Shown here piece by piece: positions 1 through 12,426 of a stretch of DNA of 64,000 bases. The notes under the pieces are model-generated. The model did not search any database, had not been told where the DNA came from, and saw only the letters and a list, made by a program, of their open reading frames with translations. The first letter of the stretch is position 1; each line of letters begins with the position of its first letter. The DNA is taken from positions 67,027,127 through 67,091,126 of the forward strand of contig CP136061.1 of the NCBI GenBank assembly GCA_032622095.1, read 5' to 3'. Source of the stretch: Siphonodentalium dalli (Eukaryota > Mollusca > Scaphopoda > Gadilida > Siphonodentaliidae). The position numbers and the translations under genes were made by a program.

Positions 1-16
1 GAGTAGCATACATATA

Positions 17-175
17 GGTTATCACCACCATGTGTGTTTCTGAGATCCGTATTCAAGTCGAGCTGCCTTCTATGGGCAGTCTATCGACGAGTCCGCAGGA
101 CGAGTCGATAGACAGCCCAGAGAAGGCAGCGAGACTTGAATACGGGTCTCGGAAACACACAGGGTGATGATAACC
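17..175. repeat. Near-perfect 159-bp palindrome (hairpin element)
   Basis: The left arm from GGTTATCACCACC is matched inverted by the right arm ending GGTGATGATAACC. The centre is near base 94, inside GACGAGTCCGCAGGACGAGTC, with a few mismatches. No ORF. It is either a MITE-like fold-back or the tip of a larger one cut by the window edge. Its sequence is unlike the other hairpins in the window. Confidence 0.85.
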
Positions 176-615
176 AATTTATCTTACAATTCGTCCCATA
201 AAAATGCAATAAAACTCAATTTAAAACAGGAACTATTTTATTACGAGCAACACACAACGTACACAATTCTCAGCTCGCGACGTTGTGATAAGTCAAATTC
301 TGAGAAATTCACGTCACTATTCAATTTCACTTTGGCTGGAATCCGATTCAATGATGAGGCGACGATATTTTCGTTTAAAATGTTCGACATCATTGTCACT
401 TTTAACAGGATAATTGTATTATTTTATGGTGCAATCTCCTTGGATAGTGATAGTGTTGGCGAGAGGCATTGCGGAGATGACTGTCCATTCAGAGTTTTGG
501 TGAATTATGAACTTTCCGACACTTCAACAATCGAGTTCTGATTCGCACTAAAATCACTCATTAAAATTAATTTAGAGGAAATGCAATAAATCACGGACTT
601 TTCGTAAGTATTCTG
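164..615. other. Unassigned stretch with one small plus-strand ORF
   Basis: A 125-codon open frame (164-541) starts inside the right arm of the terminal hairpin. It shows no motif, signal peptide or repeat that I recognise, and the overlap argues against a real gene. I see nothing else here. Confidence 0.3.
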
Positions 616-2549
616 GGGCCTGTTTCATGAAGCAATGTCATAAGATTATCTTAAGATGGACTTAATCTAAGATCTAAGGTGGATCTTATGATGTAACTTT
701 TCCGTTTCAAGAACGCGTTTCACAAAACAAGATTAAGTCCTACTTAAGTAGTAATTTAAGTTCGCGCGCTTTTAGACTGGCTCTCGACAATTTATTACAG
801 CTATGCACAGAAAATGTTGGTTCTGTGTATGTTATATGCCTAGGTACAGTGTCTGGTGACAGATACTAGGGCGTGTCTAAGAATAATTATGATATTTTAA
901 TGCAAGGGCGATAATCAGTATAATGACTAGTGCATACTTAACTGCACGAGCGCGCTTTTTAACTGTGTTTTCGCGTCAGACCCCATCCACACATAGCTGC
1001 ATGCTTCCAATGCCTATTTTATACAAACGTAACGAGCTCAAATATATTATTTCAGTTATTAAAGGGACTTATACATCGTAACTCAGAATGTGAACCTTCA
1101 CCCATATAACATGCCACAACGGCGACGCGAGACACATGTTCGCTCCTTTCAATGCTGATATTAGGTTATAATGCATTATACGTCTTTGACGCATCTATAA
1201 TACCAGGAAACCGAATATGTCGCCACGACGGCATACACATACAATACACCACAATGGAAGCACTGAGCTAAACGCTCTTTATTGATTGCCAACATTCATG
1301 GAATACTAACACAAAACGCTCTTTATTTATATTGCTATAATGTGAATAGGACTTCATATCGTGCTCCAAATAGACTTATTTCCAATCTGAGACATACTTG
1401 TAGAAGCCATATATAAATGATGTTAATGCCATTTGCTCTGGTTCTGTTGACAAATGTGCTAAACGTCTGTTATAATTAACAAACTGCGTATGAACTTCGA
1501 AAGTACGTTACGTTGAACGACATTCTGCATGTATGTTTTAATAAAAACCAAATCAACGACTTCTAATAAAGAGCGTTTATAATTAACAACACGTGAATAG
1601 ACGGCCGGTTCACATGCCCCTGTGGAAAATTACTAAAATACCAATATAGACTATACCACTGGTATAGTCTATATTGGTATTTTAGTAATTCCCTCAGGGG
1701 TCTGTGGGCCGGTTCACAGTGATATTATATGTTCTTTCGCGGATCCCGGTGTGCCCGCGCGGTCCGTATACTATATACATGCTATATATCTTTTTATTTC
1801 ATAGTTAATAGATTATGATAATATACATAATAATAATAAAATAACATATATTATGTATTATTATCTTGCCGATATATATACGGGGTACATATACAATACA
1901 TTTTACAATCAAATTATAACATAATAATATAGAAAGGCAAGTAAATAATAATAATAATAGCTGACATAAGCATTTATAAAAAAAAAATGAGTATAAATCA
2001 TTCACTATTATCCTCGATGTGAAAATGTTGGGACTAATTGTCTCAACATGATTATTGTCTACAGTGCGATTGGGTGATTTGAATCGCAAATGATGTTCAA
2101 CTCTATGTAAATATATTCTTTTTGTTACAGCAATTAGAAATGTATATATAGTCCGGTCTTGGCTGTTTACAGTTAGTAGCGGACACCCCGCCAATCTTGC
2201 AACCACTGGTCACGTCACTGCTATAGCTTACCAGTTGGTTATTAATTACTACCATTTCTGAAACACCACTCAATGCTAGCAAGGTGTTATTCAGTTAAAT
2301 GTGTTCATAATAATATATACATGAACTAGATCCCATCCACATGCATTTCGGACCAACTGCGGATCACAACGTATGTCTTAACTTTAAGATTATCTTATGA
2401 CACCTCACACCAGTCTTAAAGTTAAGACCAAAGTTAAGACCACCTTAGGTTACGACTTTGTTCGTGAAACGCACTTATGACTGAAGTTTGAACTTATGAC
2501 CATCTTAAGTCCCAACTATGTCATAAGTTGCCTTCATAAAACAGGGCCC
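616..2549. mobile_element. Candidate 1.9-kb DNA transposon with degenerate terminal inverted repeats
   Basis: The left end GGGCCTGTTTCATGAAGCAA faces a right end whose complement reads GGGCCCTGTTTTATGAAGGC. Beyond this both ends hold many CTTAAG/TCTTAAG/CTTATGAC words in mirrored order for about 180 bp (616-780 and 2370-2549). No transposase is visible; a 133-codon minus ORF (1805-2206) has no recognisable domain. A target-site duplication was not found. A fold-back (1603-1718) and three copies of the AATAAAGAGCGTTTA motif are nested inside. Superfamily unknown. Confidence 0.5.
1603..1718. repeat. Fold-back insertion flanked by 12-bp direct repeats
   Basis: Arms pair around a centre at 1657-1659 (core CTATACCACTGGTATAG), continuing outward through AATTACTAAAATACCAATAT and its complement. 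Outside the arms the 12-mer GGCCGGTTCACA appears as a direct repeat at 1603-1614 and 1707-1718, which looks like a target-site duplication around a palindromic insert. Confidence 0.7.
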
Positions 2550-4510
2550 TGTTTTATATCCTTAACATGTATTGAGATAAAATTAATTTGATTTTCCCTT
2601 CTGTATTTTATCGAATAAAAAATGCGTTCAGTAGCTTTTGATCAAGACCGTACTGAATTACGGGGAATTCCCTACTTCGCTGAAATAGAATTTGTTAAAT
2701 TAGTCCGTATTCGTGCGCGCTGTAAACAATGTGTAACGTTCGTAACTTTTCGGATTCCAACACATTTTTGGATGACATCTTTTAGTTTTTTCGGTCATGT
2801 CTCCACATTTTGTCCACTTTATTGAAATACGTATTGATTATTTTACGTTTGTAGCACCACGATTATATTATTTTATGACTTTTAATTGGTTATTTAGACG
2901 TTTTGTTTTGAAAGCCAGTTGCCGAAACGCACGTGCACTAGCTGTTGCCATCCACGATATCCTTGTTGCCATCCAGGATACAAGATCGGAAACCGCCTAG
3001 GCGTTTTCGCGTGTATTTGAGGAAATATAGCTAAATTTTAAGATAAAATCGAAATATATAGGAACATAGTTTGACAGTTTCATGTGATTTACCACATCGC
3101 TGGTATTTTCGTTGTCGCTTAGAGCCTTGACTTTGCTTTGCAACTTATCTACTGTTAGTACATGAAAATACCCCCCACTCGTTAAGCAGCTGACAAACTA
3201 CAAGAGGAAAATCAACCAGGTTTCCATCTCCTTGTGTGCGAAATATGTGTCATGGAAAATAATCCGGTAAATGTTAGAATACAAAATTCAACGAGTCTAT
3301 TGCGTGATGATGAAACTGAACGAACCTGTATGATGTGACGGTTTGATAATTTGCTGGATATGTCCTCTTGTGGACTGGGAAGCAATTGCTATTGGTTAAT
3401 GAGATCCATTTATACTTACTTTTAGAACGGTATACATGAGACCCAATGTATTAGTAGCTCCTTTCTTGTAACCACGTCTCGGGTAACTAACGTTTCGTAT
3501 CAACATGAGTTAATTGATGAGATATATATCCGAATTGGTTAATAGGTTAATTCTGTTATTCGCGGTCGCATTTTGTTACAAATAGCCAAGTATGCTAAGA
3601 TGTCGTGTTAGATTTAATATAACAGTATTCCCTTATTCTTTTCGCAAAGATAGTCAGACAGCCATCTGATTTAAATCAATCATGTTTATTGTGAAATAAT
3701 TTGCACGACATGCCAACGATTTCGAAGAACAAATCTTACAAATCTTAGCGCGAATGAATGCAAAATTTGTCGATCCTCTCACTCACGGGTACCAATCTGG
3801 TTGTCATTTTAATAGAACTGGCCACTGTTACGTTATAGTATTGCAAAATGATATTAATATAATAGGAATATTGGTTTTATATATATATCTTTAATTCCTC
3901 CTTGATAGAAGATCATTACAAGAATACATTGAAACAAATTAAAGAAACATAAGCAAAACATGAACATACCATAACCCCAAAAAAAACATGTTGGAGAACA
4001 AAGATATAGAAATATATACTAAAGCAGTAGTTCAGCACCGCACATGTATACATTCGCGCCATACAAACACAAAACCACATTCGAGCACAGTCACACCAAT
4101 TCGCTCACAGATTAATGAACATTATGTACAAGACTACGGAAAACCACACACTGTCAGCACATACACATACACACACGCACGCATGTACAAACTCTCACAT
4201 ACACACACATATCCACATATCCACATAACTCGCAAATACGAACAAAACTGAAACCCACTCCTTTAGTGGCGGCCACAAACCACCTACCCGCACGGACTGA
4301 ATCAGCTGTATAGACTCATATTTGTATTATCTTGTTAGAAAGCTCCAAGAGAGCTAAGACAACACCATTCAATTCTTATATTAACTAAATAACATATTTA
4401 CACTAAAGGATGTAATCCAAGAGAGCAGAGTACAGTGCCATCGAGCACATGGTGCATTATTCTGCACAAAATTTGAAGTAAGAGTGCGTTAACAAATACA
4501 AGGGGGATAA
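2550..4510. other. Unassigned AT-rich stretch
   Basis: Small overlapping ORFs (2622-2825, 2797-3000, 3988-4251) show no recognisable domain; the last reads through a CACA-rich simple-repeat tract near 4140-4230. I see no splice-bounded exon or repeat family here. Confidence 0.4.
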
Positions 4511-6530
4511 TTAACTTCGATAAAATATCATTTTTGAAGGAGTTTCCAGAAACGAACTCCATTCATACCAGAAGATTTTTGTTGCTTGCATGAAAAATCG
4601 CAGTAAATGTGTTACAGGTATCTGACTAATATGGACAAGACCCGGTGGTAAATGACCTAAGAAAAGTGCAGTTTGTTGTTCTATCGGGAGATTGTCAACA
4701 AACTGATATGCTGTAACCGGCAAGCGGTCGATGAACAAATACCAGAATTTATTACGGGTGACTGCCAGTGCTGGGCAGAATATTAAGAAAAGTTGAACCA
4801 TGTCAGTATATGTCATCTGGCATGCAGTACATTTGATTTCGTCTGCAGATGTCGGAGCACACATTAACTGCAATGCAATGTGGAAGCCTGCTTTCTCTTT
4901 GGGATAATACTTACAAACACGCCACATGAATGCGATATCTGGACTACTATGCACTAAACGAAATCGTTCAAAAGAAGAGTCACTGTGAATTCGAACCAAC
5001 CAATCATCTTTCCAAAACAAAGATCCTTGTGAAACAAGGAGCTTCCAACTACCTTTATTATGGAAGGTGGCAGTTACCGTGTACTCAGACAAGTACTGAG
5101 TCAAACCAAATTGATGAAGGATATCTCGTAAGTCCCTGAAAAAGATATTTCTGTTAGCATTGTTACAACCATGAACACATTGTTATAGTCTGATCAGGAA
5201 TACCTTTTTAACCACCTTCTCGGATGTGAGGTTGCATAAAGAACAGAGTAGTGATAGTTTACGACGATGGATATAATGCATTAAAGGAGGAGAACCTAGT
5301 AAGCCCAGTACCATATCCGTTCGTGTTCTCATGTGGAGACCTTGAATGTGCTTAAGACACAGGCGATGAGCACGTTCAAGGCGGTCACATTCTGTATGTG
5401 TTAGCCCACATAGTATTTCGCTTCCATATAATCCTTTGGGAATTATAACTGAATTGTAAATTTTAAGGGAACTCATTGGTGTTATTCCGCCGGCATAAAT
5501 ACCAATATTTGATAGTGCAAAGTATGTTTTCCTCATTTTGGAGCAGATATCTTCAACAAAACATGCTCTAAAGTTATGTTTTCTGAGAGGGATACCTAAG
5601 TGAGTAACGCATTCAGCTTCATCCACTCGATGTGTACCAAGAAATCAGTTTGTTGTGCGCTTTAGTGCCGCGGTTTTTGATTCATTGAATACTATGACAT
5701 GTGATTTAGACGGGTTATATTTATACCTCCACTTTGTACTATATTGCATGCAAACGTCAATTAAGGACTGCAACCCTGTTGTGGTGAGCGACAGCAGAAC
5801 CATATCATCGGCGTGAGTCGGACAGCAGCATTTCGCATCCTTCATGACGAAACCATAAACTGAGTTATTAAGCTCGCACAATAAGCTGTCAATGTATAAG
5901 GTATAAAAAAGTGGTGCAAGGGTACTTCCCTGCCTTGCTCCTTGCAACATTGGTACCCAGCGTGGATTGCAGTTTTGGTAGCGAGTCACGTAACTTTGAA
6001 ATAATTCTCCACGTTTTGCCCTGAATGTGCTTTTCAAATAGCTGATAAAACAAACCGTTGATCCACAGTGTCAAACGCTTTCCATACGTCCAAGAATTAG
6101 TTTCTCGAATAATTTGTATATGACAGGCAGCAGTGTTATAGCTCGGTAATTGTCGAAAGAGTCTTTATGTTTAGCGCCACCTTTATGTAGAGAAAAAATA
6201 ACCACCTTCTTTGCTACGTGTCGAATATACTCCAACTGTAAAAAATGATTGAAAAGACAACTCAGTGATTCGGCTAAGCGAGTACCTCCAAAGACAAGGT
6301 GCTCATAGTTGACTCCATCCAGCCCTGATGCCTTATTTAAATTAAGGTGTTTATATAAAGACGTTATTTCTGTTGAAGTTACAGGAAAAGCAATAAGAGC
6401 GTCTAAAGGGCTAGATGAGGAGCGAGCCGATTCCCTTTCTACAAATTCATTTACATTGGCATAATGTGACTCATCGAATGACGGATCCATTAAGGGAACC
6501 GAGAAGATACCGCTATAATAATCACCCCAT
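4511..6530 (-). pseudogene. Non-LTR retrotransposon (LINE), 5'-truncated and frameshifted reverse transcriptase
   Basis: Four minus-strand segments in successive frames read as one RT ORF. 6071-6530: start of RT with 'NKASGLDGVNYEHL' and 'DNYRAITLLPVIYKLFEKLIL'. 5645-6037: palm with 'GARQGSTLAPLFYTLYIDSL' and the catalytic box as HADDMVLLS in place of YADD. 5183-5626: thumb region. 4511-5104: C-terminal part with a CxxC...C pattern. The endonuclease domain is absent. Frame breaks near 6070, 5640 and 5110-5180 show it is dead. The sequence just upstream (from about 6530) belongs to another repeat (6560-7230), so the codons for MAANTVVGIW are not LINE. Clade not assigned. Confidence 0.85.
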
Positions 6531-6559
6531 GCCTCGGCTATCTCCATCCATATACCGAC

Positions 6560-7230
6560 CACCGTGTTGGCAGCCATCTTGGTGTTAATATGTCATGTAG
6601 TAACCACCGACGGCATGAAATTATCGTATATACAAATTATATCCCCACACGCTACATTATTGCCTTTATGCATTTCCGAGAAGATGCCAAAAATAGGTTT
6701 TCGATTAGTTTTGGACTAAACTAATTAAATATTTAATCAAAAATTGTGGCCAGGAGGTGCTTTGTGTTCCGGTTTCACTTAAATTTTCTAGTCGATGGAT
6801 CGGGATATATATATTACATAAAACTGTAGCAGTTTATCAACGGCCGTTCTGTTAGTTAAGCCATTTTGGCAAGTAATCGTGCGTTCTTACACATTTCACA
6901 ATTCCCACCTATATACCGGCCACCATATTGGCAGCCATCTTGGGTTATTAGGCCAGTTTTTAAACCAAGACGGAACGAAATTACCGTATACACTAATGAT
7001 CTCCACCCTTAATACATTATTTTCATTTTTGCCTCCAGGAAGAAGACAAAATGCATTTTAGATTATCTTTTTGGGGGGAAAATCTAAAAAATAAAACAAA
7101 ATTGAGTCAGGAGGTACATTGTGTAATATTGTTACTGTATTGCTCGACTGTATCGATCGAAACATATATATTAGACAAAACCTTAGCATTCCATCATGGC
7201 CTTTGTGTTAATATCGTAATTTGGCACACA
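6560..7230. repeat. Diverged tandem duplication, about 330-bp unit
   Basis: Bases 6567-6885 and 6908-7225 share an ordered series of matches: GGCAGCCATCTTGG at the start, then the ACGAAATTACCGTATA-type segment, CAGGAGGT, the TCGATCGAAACATATATATTA-type segment and a closing AATCGTGC. Divergence is considerable. The left copy abuts the LINE at 4511-6530. No coding capacity is supported. Confidence 0.7.
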
Positions 7231-7429
7231 ATCGTGCCACGCCTCTCAGCTGGGAGGGTTGATATTTCTGCCTTTGATAAAAAATTATGCGACCAACAGC
7301 GATAAGTAATATATTACGTAGCTCATTCGCCGTAGTTTCCCATGGTATAAACTAATTGGGCATAACCATCTTACTTCTGATTTTATAAGAAACGAAATAC
7401 AATGCTTCGCGTGAATCGTCATATTATTC

Positions 7430-7660
7430 TCACCCTAAAAAGTATTTTTCTGCCTTTGCCTGTGCTTGCTTCAATATATAAAAGGCCACGTATCGATCGG
7501 AATGGCACTTAGAACTGTCCCTCAACTCAGATCAAGCTTGACATCCGGTCCCGATTTTCGCTCATGTCGGGGGTCGAACCCGTGCCTACCTCGACTAGCC
7601 CAGACTATGATGATCTTTTCCGTGACCTGACCACCTCGGTTAAGAGGACATCATTAAAAA
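7430..7660 (-). mobile_element. tRNA-derived SINE-like repeat
   Basis: On the minus strand an A-box-like TGGTCAGGTCACGG (7620-7633) is followed by a good B box GGTTCGACCCC (7570-7580), the arrangement of a tRNA-derived pol III promoter. Downstream sequence (the plus-strand words GTCCCTCAACTCAGATC and CGATCGGAATGGC) recurs near 9400 and 60500, showing a dispersed family. No tail or target-site duplication was identified. Confidence 0.55.
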
Positions 7661-8660
7661 TGAAGACCTTTCAACGAGAGTTGGGAAGCGTATCAGTCTG
7701 AACATGGGTTAGAATATTGAAACACAATGGATCTACCATTATATTGGAACAGCACAATGCACTTCCTCCGAAATTGTATCTGCATGTCTGTCCATCCACT
7801 CGGTTATTATGTATTGTAATACGACCCTGCCTAACTATGCTTAAAAGCCATGTCCTGATTGGCCAGTGGTCCGAGTTACCATGGCTATCTCGTTCCAGTT
7901 TTGTAGTACAATTCTACTTTTTCCAATTGTACCACGAAAAAAATCGGTTTATTCAGATCGCCGCACGGGACTTTTCCCGTCTTTTCTAACTCCGCGCAAA
8001 CGGGGCATCAACGGAGTACACCCGCACCCGTAACCCTTTGAATTATTTTGCTACATCTTGACAATCTTGCGAATTTTCTAGCGATTTTTCGCTTGAAACC
8101 ATTTTGGTTGCCAATGAATATGGTCCAAATGATGTTATTATATACTGATATATGTTACGACCAAAGAAATTTACTTAATAAGTATATTAAATGACAAAAT
8201 AAATCCATGAGGCCGGGCTGTGCATTCGTCGATTCGAATCTCGATCATATTCGATATTTCGGAATCAAGTTGAAAATGAAAGCGCTTATTCCCAGTACAG
8301 AAGGGGAATAAGATTAGTTTAGTAAACTAGATCATTTAGATCGCTTTGTGTAAGGAAAATGGTCCATAGTCGATGATAATATCCATGTTGTCCCAACAAC
8401 GTTCAACACAGAAATGACAGCAATCGTATTTCCTGTACAATTTAAATGAAAGGCACGGGCGCCGCTGAAAACACATCGTTTTTTAGCCAATCACAACGAT
8501 TATTTACGCAAACAAATTACTAGAGTACTCCATGCAAAGAATCGAGTACGCCCAATACGAATTACACCACGAAATGTTTTCTCACCTGAGACCGAAAAAG
8601 CGCAGTATTTCGTTGACTATTTAGTCGAATTGTGACCATAAACTTTCAGTCGTATTACAA

Positions 8661-8807
8661 AAGAAATAAATACACGGTGTATCGGTGTGTATGGTCAAGT
8701 TGTACCACAAAAAACTGATTGTAGGACGACGCGTAGCGTCGTCCTACAATCAGTTTTTTGTGGTACAACTTGACCATACACACCGATACACCGTGTATTT
8801 ATTTCTT
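8661..8807. repeat. Essentially perfect 147-bp palindrome
   Basis: Arms of 72 bp run from AAGAAATAAATACACGGTGT to its exact complement, with a 3-base centre (GTA, 8733-8735). I see no mismatch by eye. It would extrude as a long hairpin. No ORF. Perfect arms imply recent origin or gene conversion. Confidence 0.92.
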
Positions 8808-9309
8808 AATTATGGCCCCTTTTCGTTGGGATTTCCTCCCATGTTCGTCCCCAGCATGTGAGGGCACTGGTAGGTCAAAACTGATTTGACATACATTACT
8901 GGTCCGGGGTGCGGGTTGGGTTCGAGTTTGGAGTCCGCCCGAGGATTTTTACATGTGTTATGACACATTGGTTATTAATTTTTGGTCAATATATCATGCC
9001 CATAATAAAGAGCGTTTAATTTATTAGTTTCATTTTACACGGGAATATGATAAAGATCGGTTAATCCAAGGAAGTCTAGACGTATATTCTATGCCTTTGT
9101 TACTCTTATCCTGACATTTTGTAAACTGCCGCAAGGTAGACTGCTTTGGACATCATTAGTGAAGTTTCCACTACCTAAGTCCAAGACATGGGTGCCTATA
9201 TACTGTGGGGACGGGATGCGAGCAACCACCTGCTCATATATTATGGGTATCACACACACAAAAAAAAAACATTTTATATGTGACGCTACGGTTACTGGTA
9301 CCGGTGTAT

Positions 9310-9500
9310 ATTAGATTTATAGAGGCATCGACTCAGTATGAGTTTTCATTGCTTAAAATGTGCTTGCTTCAATAATCGTGAACAAATTCTTATATTTTAT
9401 CGAAATGACCATGTATCGATCGGAATGGCGTCTATGTCGGGATTCGAATACATGCCATCCTCGTCCAATCCAGACTGCGATTATCGTTTAGTTATTGTTC
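9310..9500 (-). mobile_element. Diverged copy of the SINE-like repeat, just upstream of exon 1
   Basis: Shares the words GCTTGCTTCAAT and CGATCGGAATGGC with the copy at 7430-7660, and a longer ordered match with 60430-60545 (GAGGCAT.GACTCAGTAT, then GAACAAATTCT and ATCGAAATG). A degenerate B box (ATTCGAATCC on the minus strand) lies near 9440-9455. It ends about 65 bp before the exon 1 start codon, so it may supply 5' UTR or promoter sequence. Confidence 0.5.
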
Positions 9501-9563
9501 ATTGTCTGTTCGTTCGATACATGGTTCACATTGTTCGTCTGCCATACACGAAAACATACTTCG

Positions 9564-9618
9564 ATGGAGTTCAGGATGGTGCTGTTAAGTGTGTTTACGA
9601 TCTTGATTCTAGTAGGAG
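9564..9618 (+). CDS. nAChR-like gene exon 1 (signal peptide)
   Basis: Encodes MEFRMVLLSVFTILILVG plus one base, a short basic N-end followed by a hydrophobic stretch typical of a secretory signal peptide. It ends at a strong donor, GAG|GTATGT at 9619. The leftover base g (phase 1) joins the gt that opens exon 2 to make Gly. A phase-1 intron just after the signal peptide is usual for nAChR genes. Two starts are possible: ATG 9564 (weak context, t at -3) and ATG 9576 (AGGATGG, better context); both leave a signal peptide. The frame stays open upstream to about 9495. If the donor is read through, the ORF runs to 9764 but loses any likeness to the family. The link to exon 2, 30 kb away, rests on phase, content and order. 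Confidence 0.6.
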
Positions 9619-9764
9619 GTATGTATGCTATCTATATATGCCACGAAACGTTAACGGCACAACCAAGGGCACGCATAGAGTCGCGGAAAATACAGAATAT
9701 TGGTCCAGTTTCCAATCAGTCTGATAAATATCTGGACTCCGTCTCATTACATTCAACTACGTAA

Positions 9765-12426
9765 ATTGATTGATATTAAACACGGTCTAATTTATTTAGA
9801 CTGGTTTCCAATACGATATAATTTTTCCACGTCCATTCCAAATAGTATATATATGTGGCTACCAAAGTGATATTAAATGTCCATGCTCGTGAACTGAACC
9901 AGAACAGAACATTTATCAAGATATGGAGCCACGCTGAAATTTAAATTTAACCCATCTTTTAATAGTTTTCCAAATTCAAAGAGCGTTTCCTGATTATATA
10001 ATTTATTAAATGTCGCAATTAATCTTACCATGAAATATGCGATTTAAAATTCGGCGTATACAATAAGTATGATTCTGTGAGATATAATGCCAAATTTGAA
10101 TGGCAAAATTGGAACTCTCGTCCAAGATGGCGTCAAAATGGCAGCCGTAAGTGGAAAATTTTACTGTTTTCACTATTATCCTCTAGATCAGTGTCTGCTG
10201 TATGGAAATGGTTCTGAATTGTGACTTTATTATTGCATTATTCATATTAATTGATCATTGGAGCAATGAAATATGCCATTCTTGAGGTCCTGGCCCCTTC
10301 CGATTCCTCAAAAATGATATTTTACAGAACTCGGTATGACATTTCACCAAAAACACCTTTAGGATTCTAGTCATATTTTATCAAAAAACGGCCAGAATTG
10401 GGCAAACTAAGTGAGTAACTTCTGAATATTTCAACTCAATGGAACCAAACGTGTCACTTGGTCTGAAAATGGCTGCCAAAATGGCGACCAAAACATGGGA
10501 AATGGTAACTATTGGCCCAGCATGCCATTGAATCGCTTACAAGACCTCGCGACCTGATTTCCAGGTTGTTCTAAGTGACATGTTTGGTGAAAATGAGATA
10601 TTGGTATCGTTGAACGCAGAATTTCATAGCGCTTCTAATGGTGGAAACGGGAAGTTCGTATTTTCACTTCTCGCGAAGATATCAGGCATTCTTTTCTGTC
10701 CGCTGTACCTGAAATACAATGTATTTAACTTCCAGGTTGTCACATCTCATTTTAAGCATTATAGCCTTATTTCCACTTTGAACTGGAATTAATTGAATAC
10801 TATTTTAGCGACATAAGACATTGTGGAATTGAAGATCTGCTTGGAACAAAATAGAATTGTCACAATTGCATGTGATGGGTAGGCACATTATTGCATAATT
10901 ATAGGACAACATGGAATTGAATTGGGTTTGTTATTATTGACGGATATATTTATATGATATCAGAATATACATGTAGTATGATTAACATCTGCATAATTAT
11001 AAATTATCCGTACGTGCCATGGGCTGGGATGACTGTAGCCCTCCCAAGACATTTTGCAAGTTTGAAATTTGGGCGTTTTCGGGAAAAAGTCGGGCAATTT
11101 GTATGGTGATTCGGCGGGTTGTGGTAATTTCAGGATTGTTTCTCATACTTCCGGCCGAAATATGCATGTATTTTAATATATGTAACAAATATAGGATACA
11201 TACCACATAGTTAATCGATCTACATAATAGCGGACCCATACTACAACTTAGGTTGTCGACAGGGGTGTGGCGAAGGTGTCCTGAATTTGGAGGGAATTCC
11301 CAACTTCCCACTTAAGAAATTCCGATTGGACCACCAGTCATAGCTTCCCAATGTGTACCCCTCTCATGTCCCCATATTTCATAAGTATTGAAATTATAAT
11401 GATATTGATATTTGGTAGATGTAGAGCACAGTAGCGTTGTATATACTCGTCTCCGAGACTTGTCGAGCGTTGCCCTTTGTGTATACCTGGGACTTAAAAA
11501 AATATCCGGGATAAATTGCTCTTTGTAGATACCTGGGACTAAAAAGGTGAATCTATAATATGGCTAACGCCCGTATATATCATATTCCACCAGTACAAAA
11601 CCTGGGAACTTTTTGATGTTCTGACGGGGAACTTCATAACATTGAATAAACATGACGGGAAATATATTCTTTGTCAATACCTGTTCTTCAATAATCTACT
11701 TCACATTAGGGGGTGGTCCCAGCTCGAGATTGCATGCATTTTCTTTCTTTACTTGTGTGAGTCAATATCGTAATAAAAACATTGCAAATAATAATCCGTG
11801 AGAAATTCCGTACTATTTTATGCGATGCAAAGCTTAAATCGGTCAAAAAGTCACCTACAACGTGTAATTTGGAGTTAGAACCTTCCCCTACAGTGAAATA
11901 CATTATTAAGGAACAGGTAATAACTAAGAAATATATTATTTTCCTGAAAACTGCACCAAAATATCTCGATGACGGCCCTACTATTTTTTTAATTCCGGCT
12001 TGTCGGCCATCTATAACATTATACTTCGCACCATCATATAGTCAAATAATGGAATTCGGGTAACCTTATTCCACGAAATCGAGAATATAGAAACCAACAA
12101 CAATATTTGAGTACGGTGTATGTGTACCCAAGTGTTTCCAATGCTATACACTTCCCTGTCACAACATCAAAAAGTGCCAGGGTTTTTTACTGGTGGAATA
12201 TGATCTCTACGCGGGTGCTAAATAGGCGTTCAAATAAGCGGTGACCCGCTTGTTGTTAGATCCTCTTCACCCTCCTTTTCTTCTAATGTCATTTAATTTA
12301 ACTCATATTGTTCAATGTCTTATTTCATGTATACATGTATTAATTGAGGGTAGAAATAAATATTGTTTACACCAAACAGAGTAGAAATTCATAGCATGAT
12401 CAAGTTTCGTCTAATCAGGCTAACGG
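9765..12426. other. Start of intron 1, mostly unassigned
   Basis: AT-rich, with several short non-descript ORFs. Segment 10500-10580 matches, in inverted orientation, the end of the repeat at 15520-15890 (GCGACCTGATTTCCAGGTTG). Words such as AATGGCGACCAAAA near 10130 and 10480 recur and look like low-copy repeats. No exon found. Confidence 0.4.

Noticed and set aside
9495-9764. Whole 89-codon ORF as exon 1 ending at GTAAAT near 9760
   Set aside because: That end leaves phase 2, which does not fit the phase-1 acceptor of exon 2; the GAG|GTATGT donor at 9619 does.
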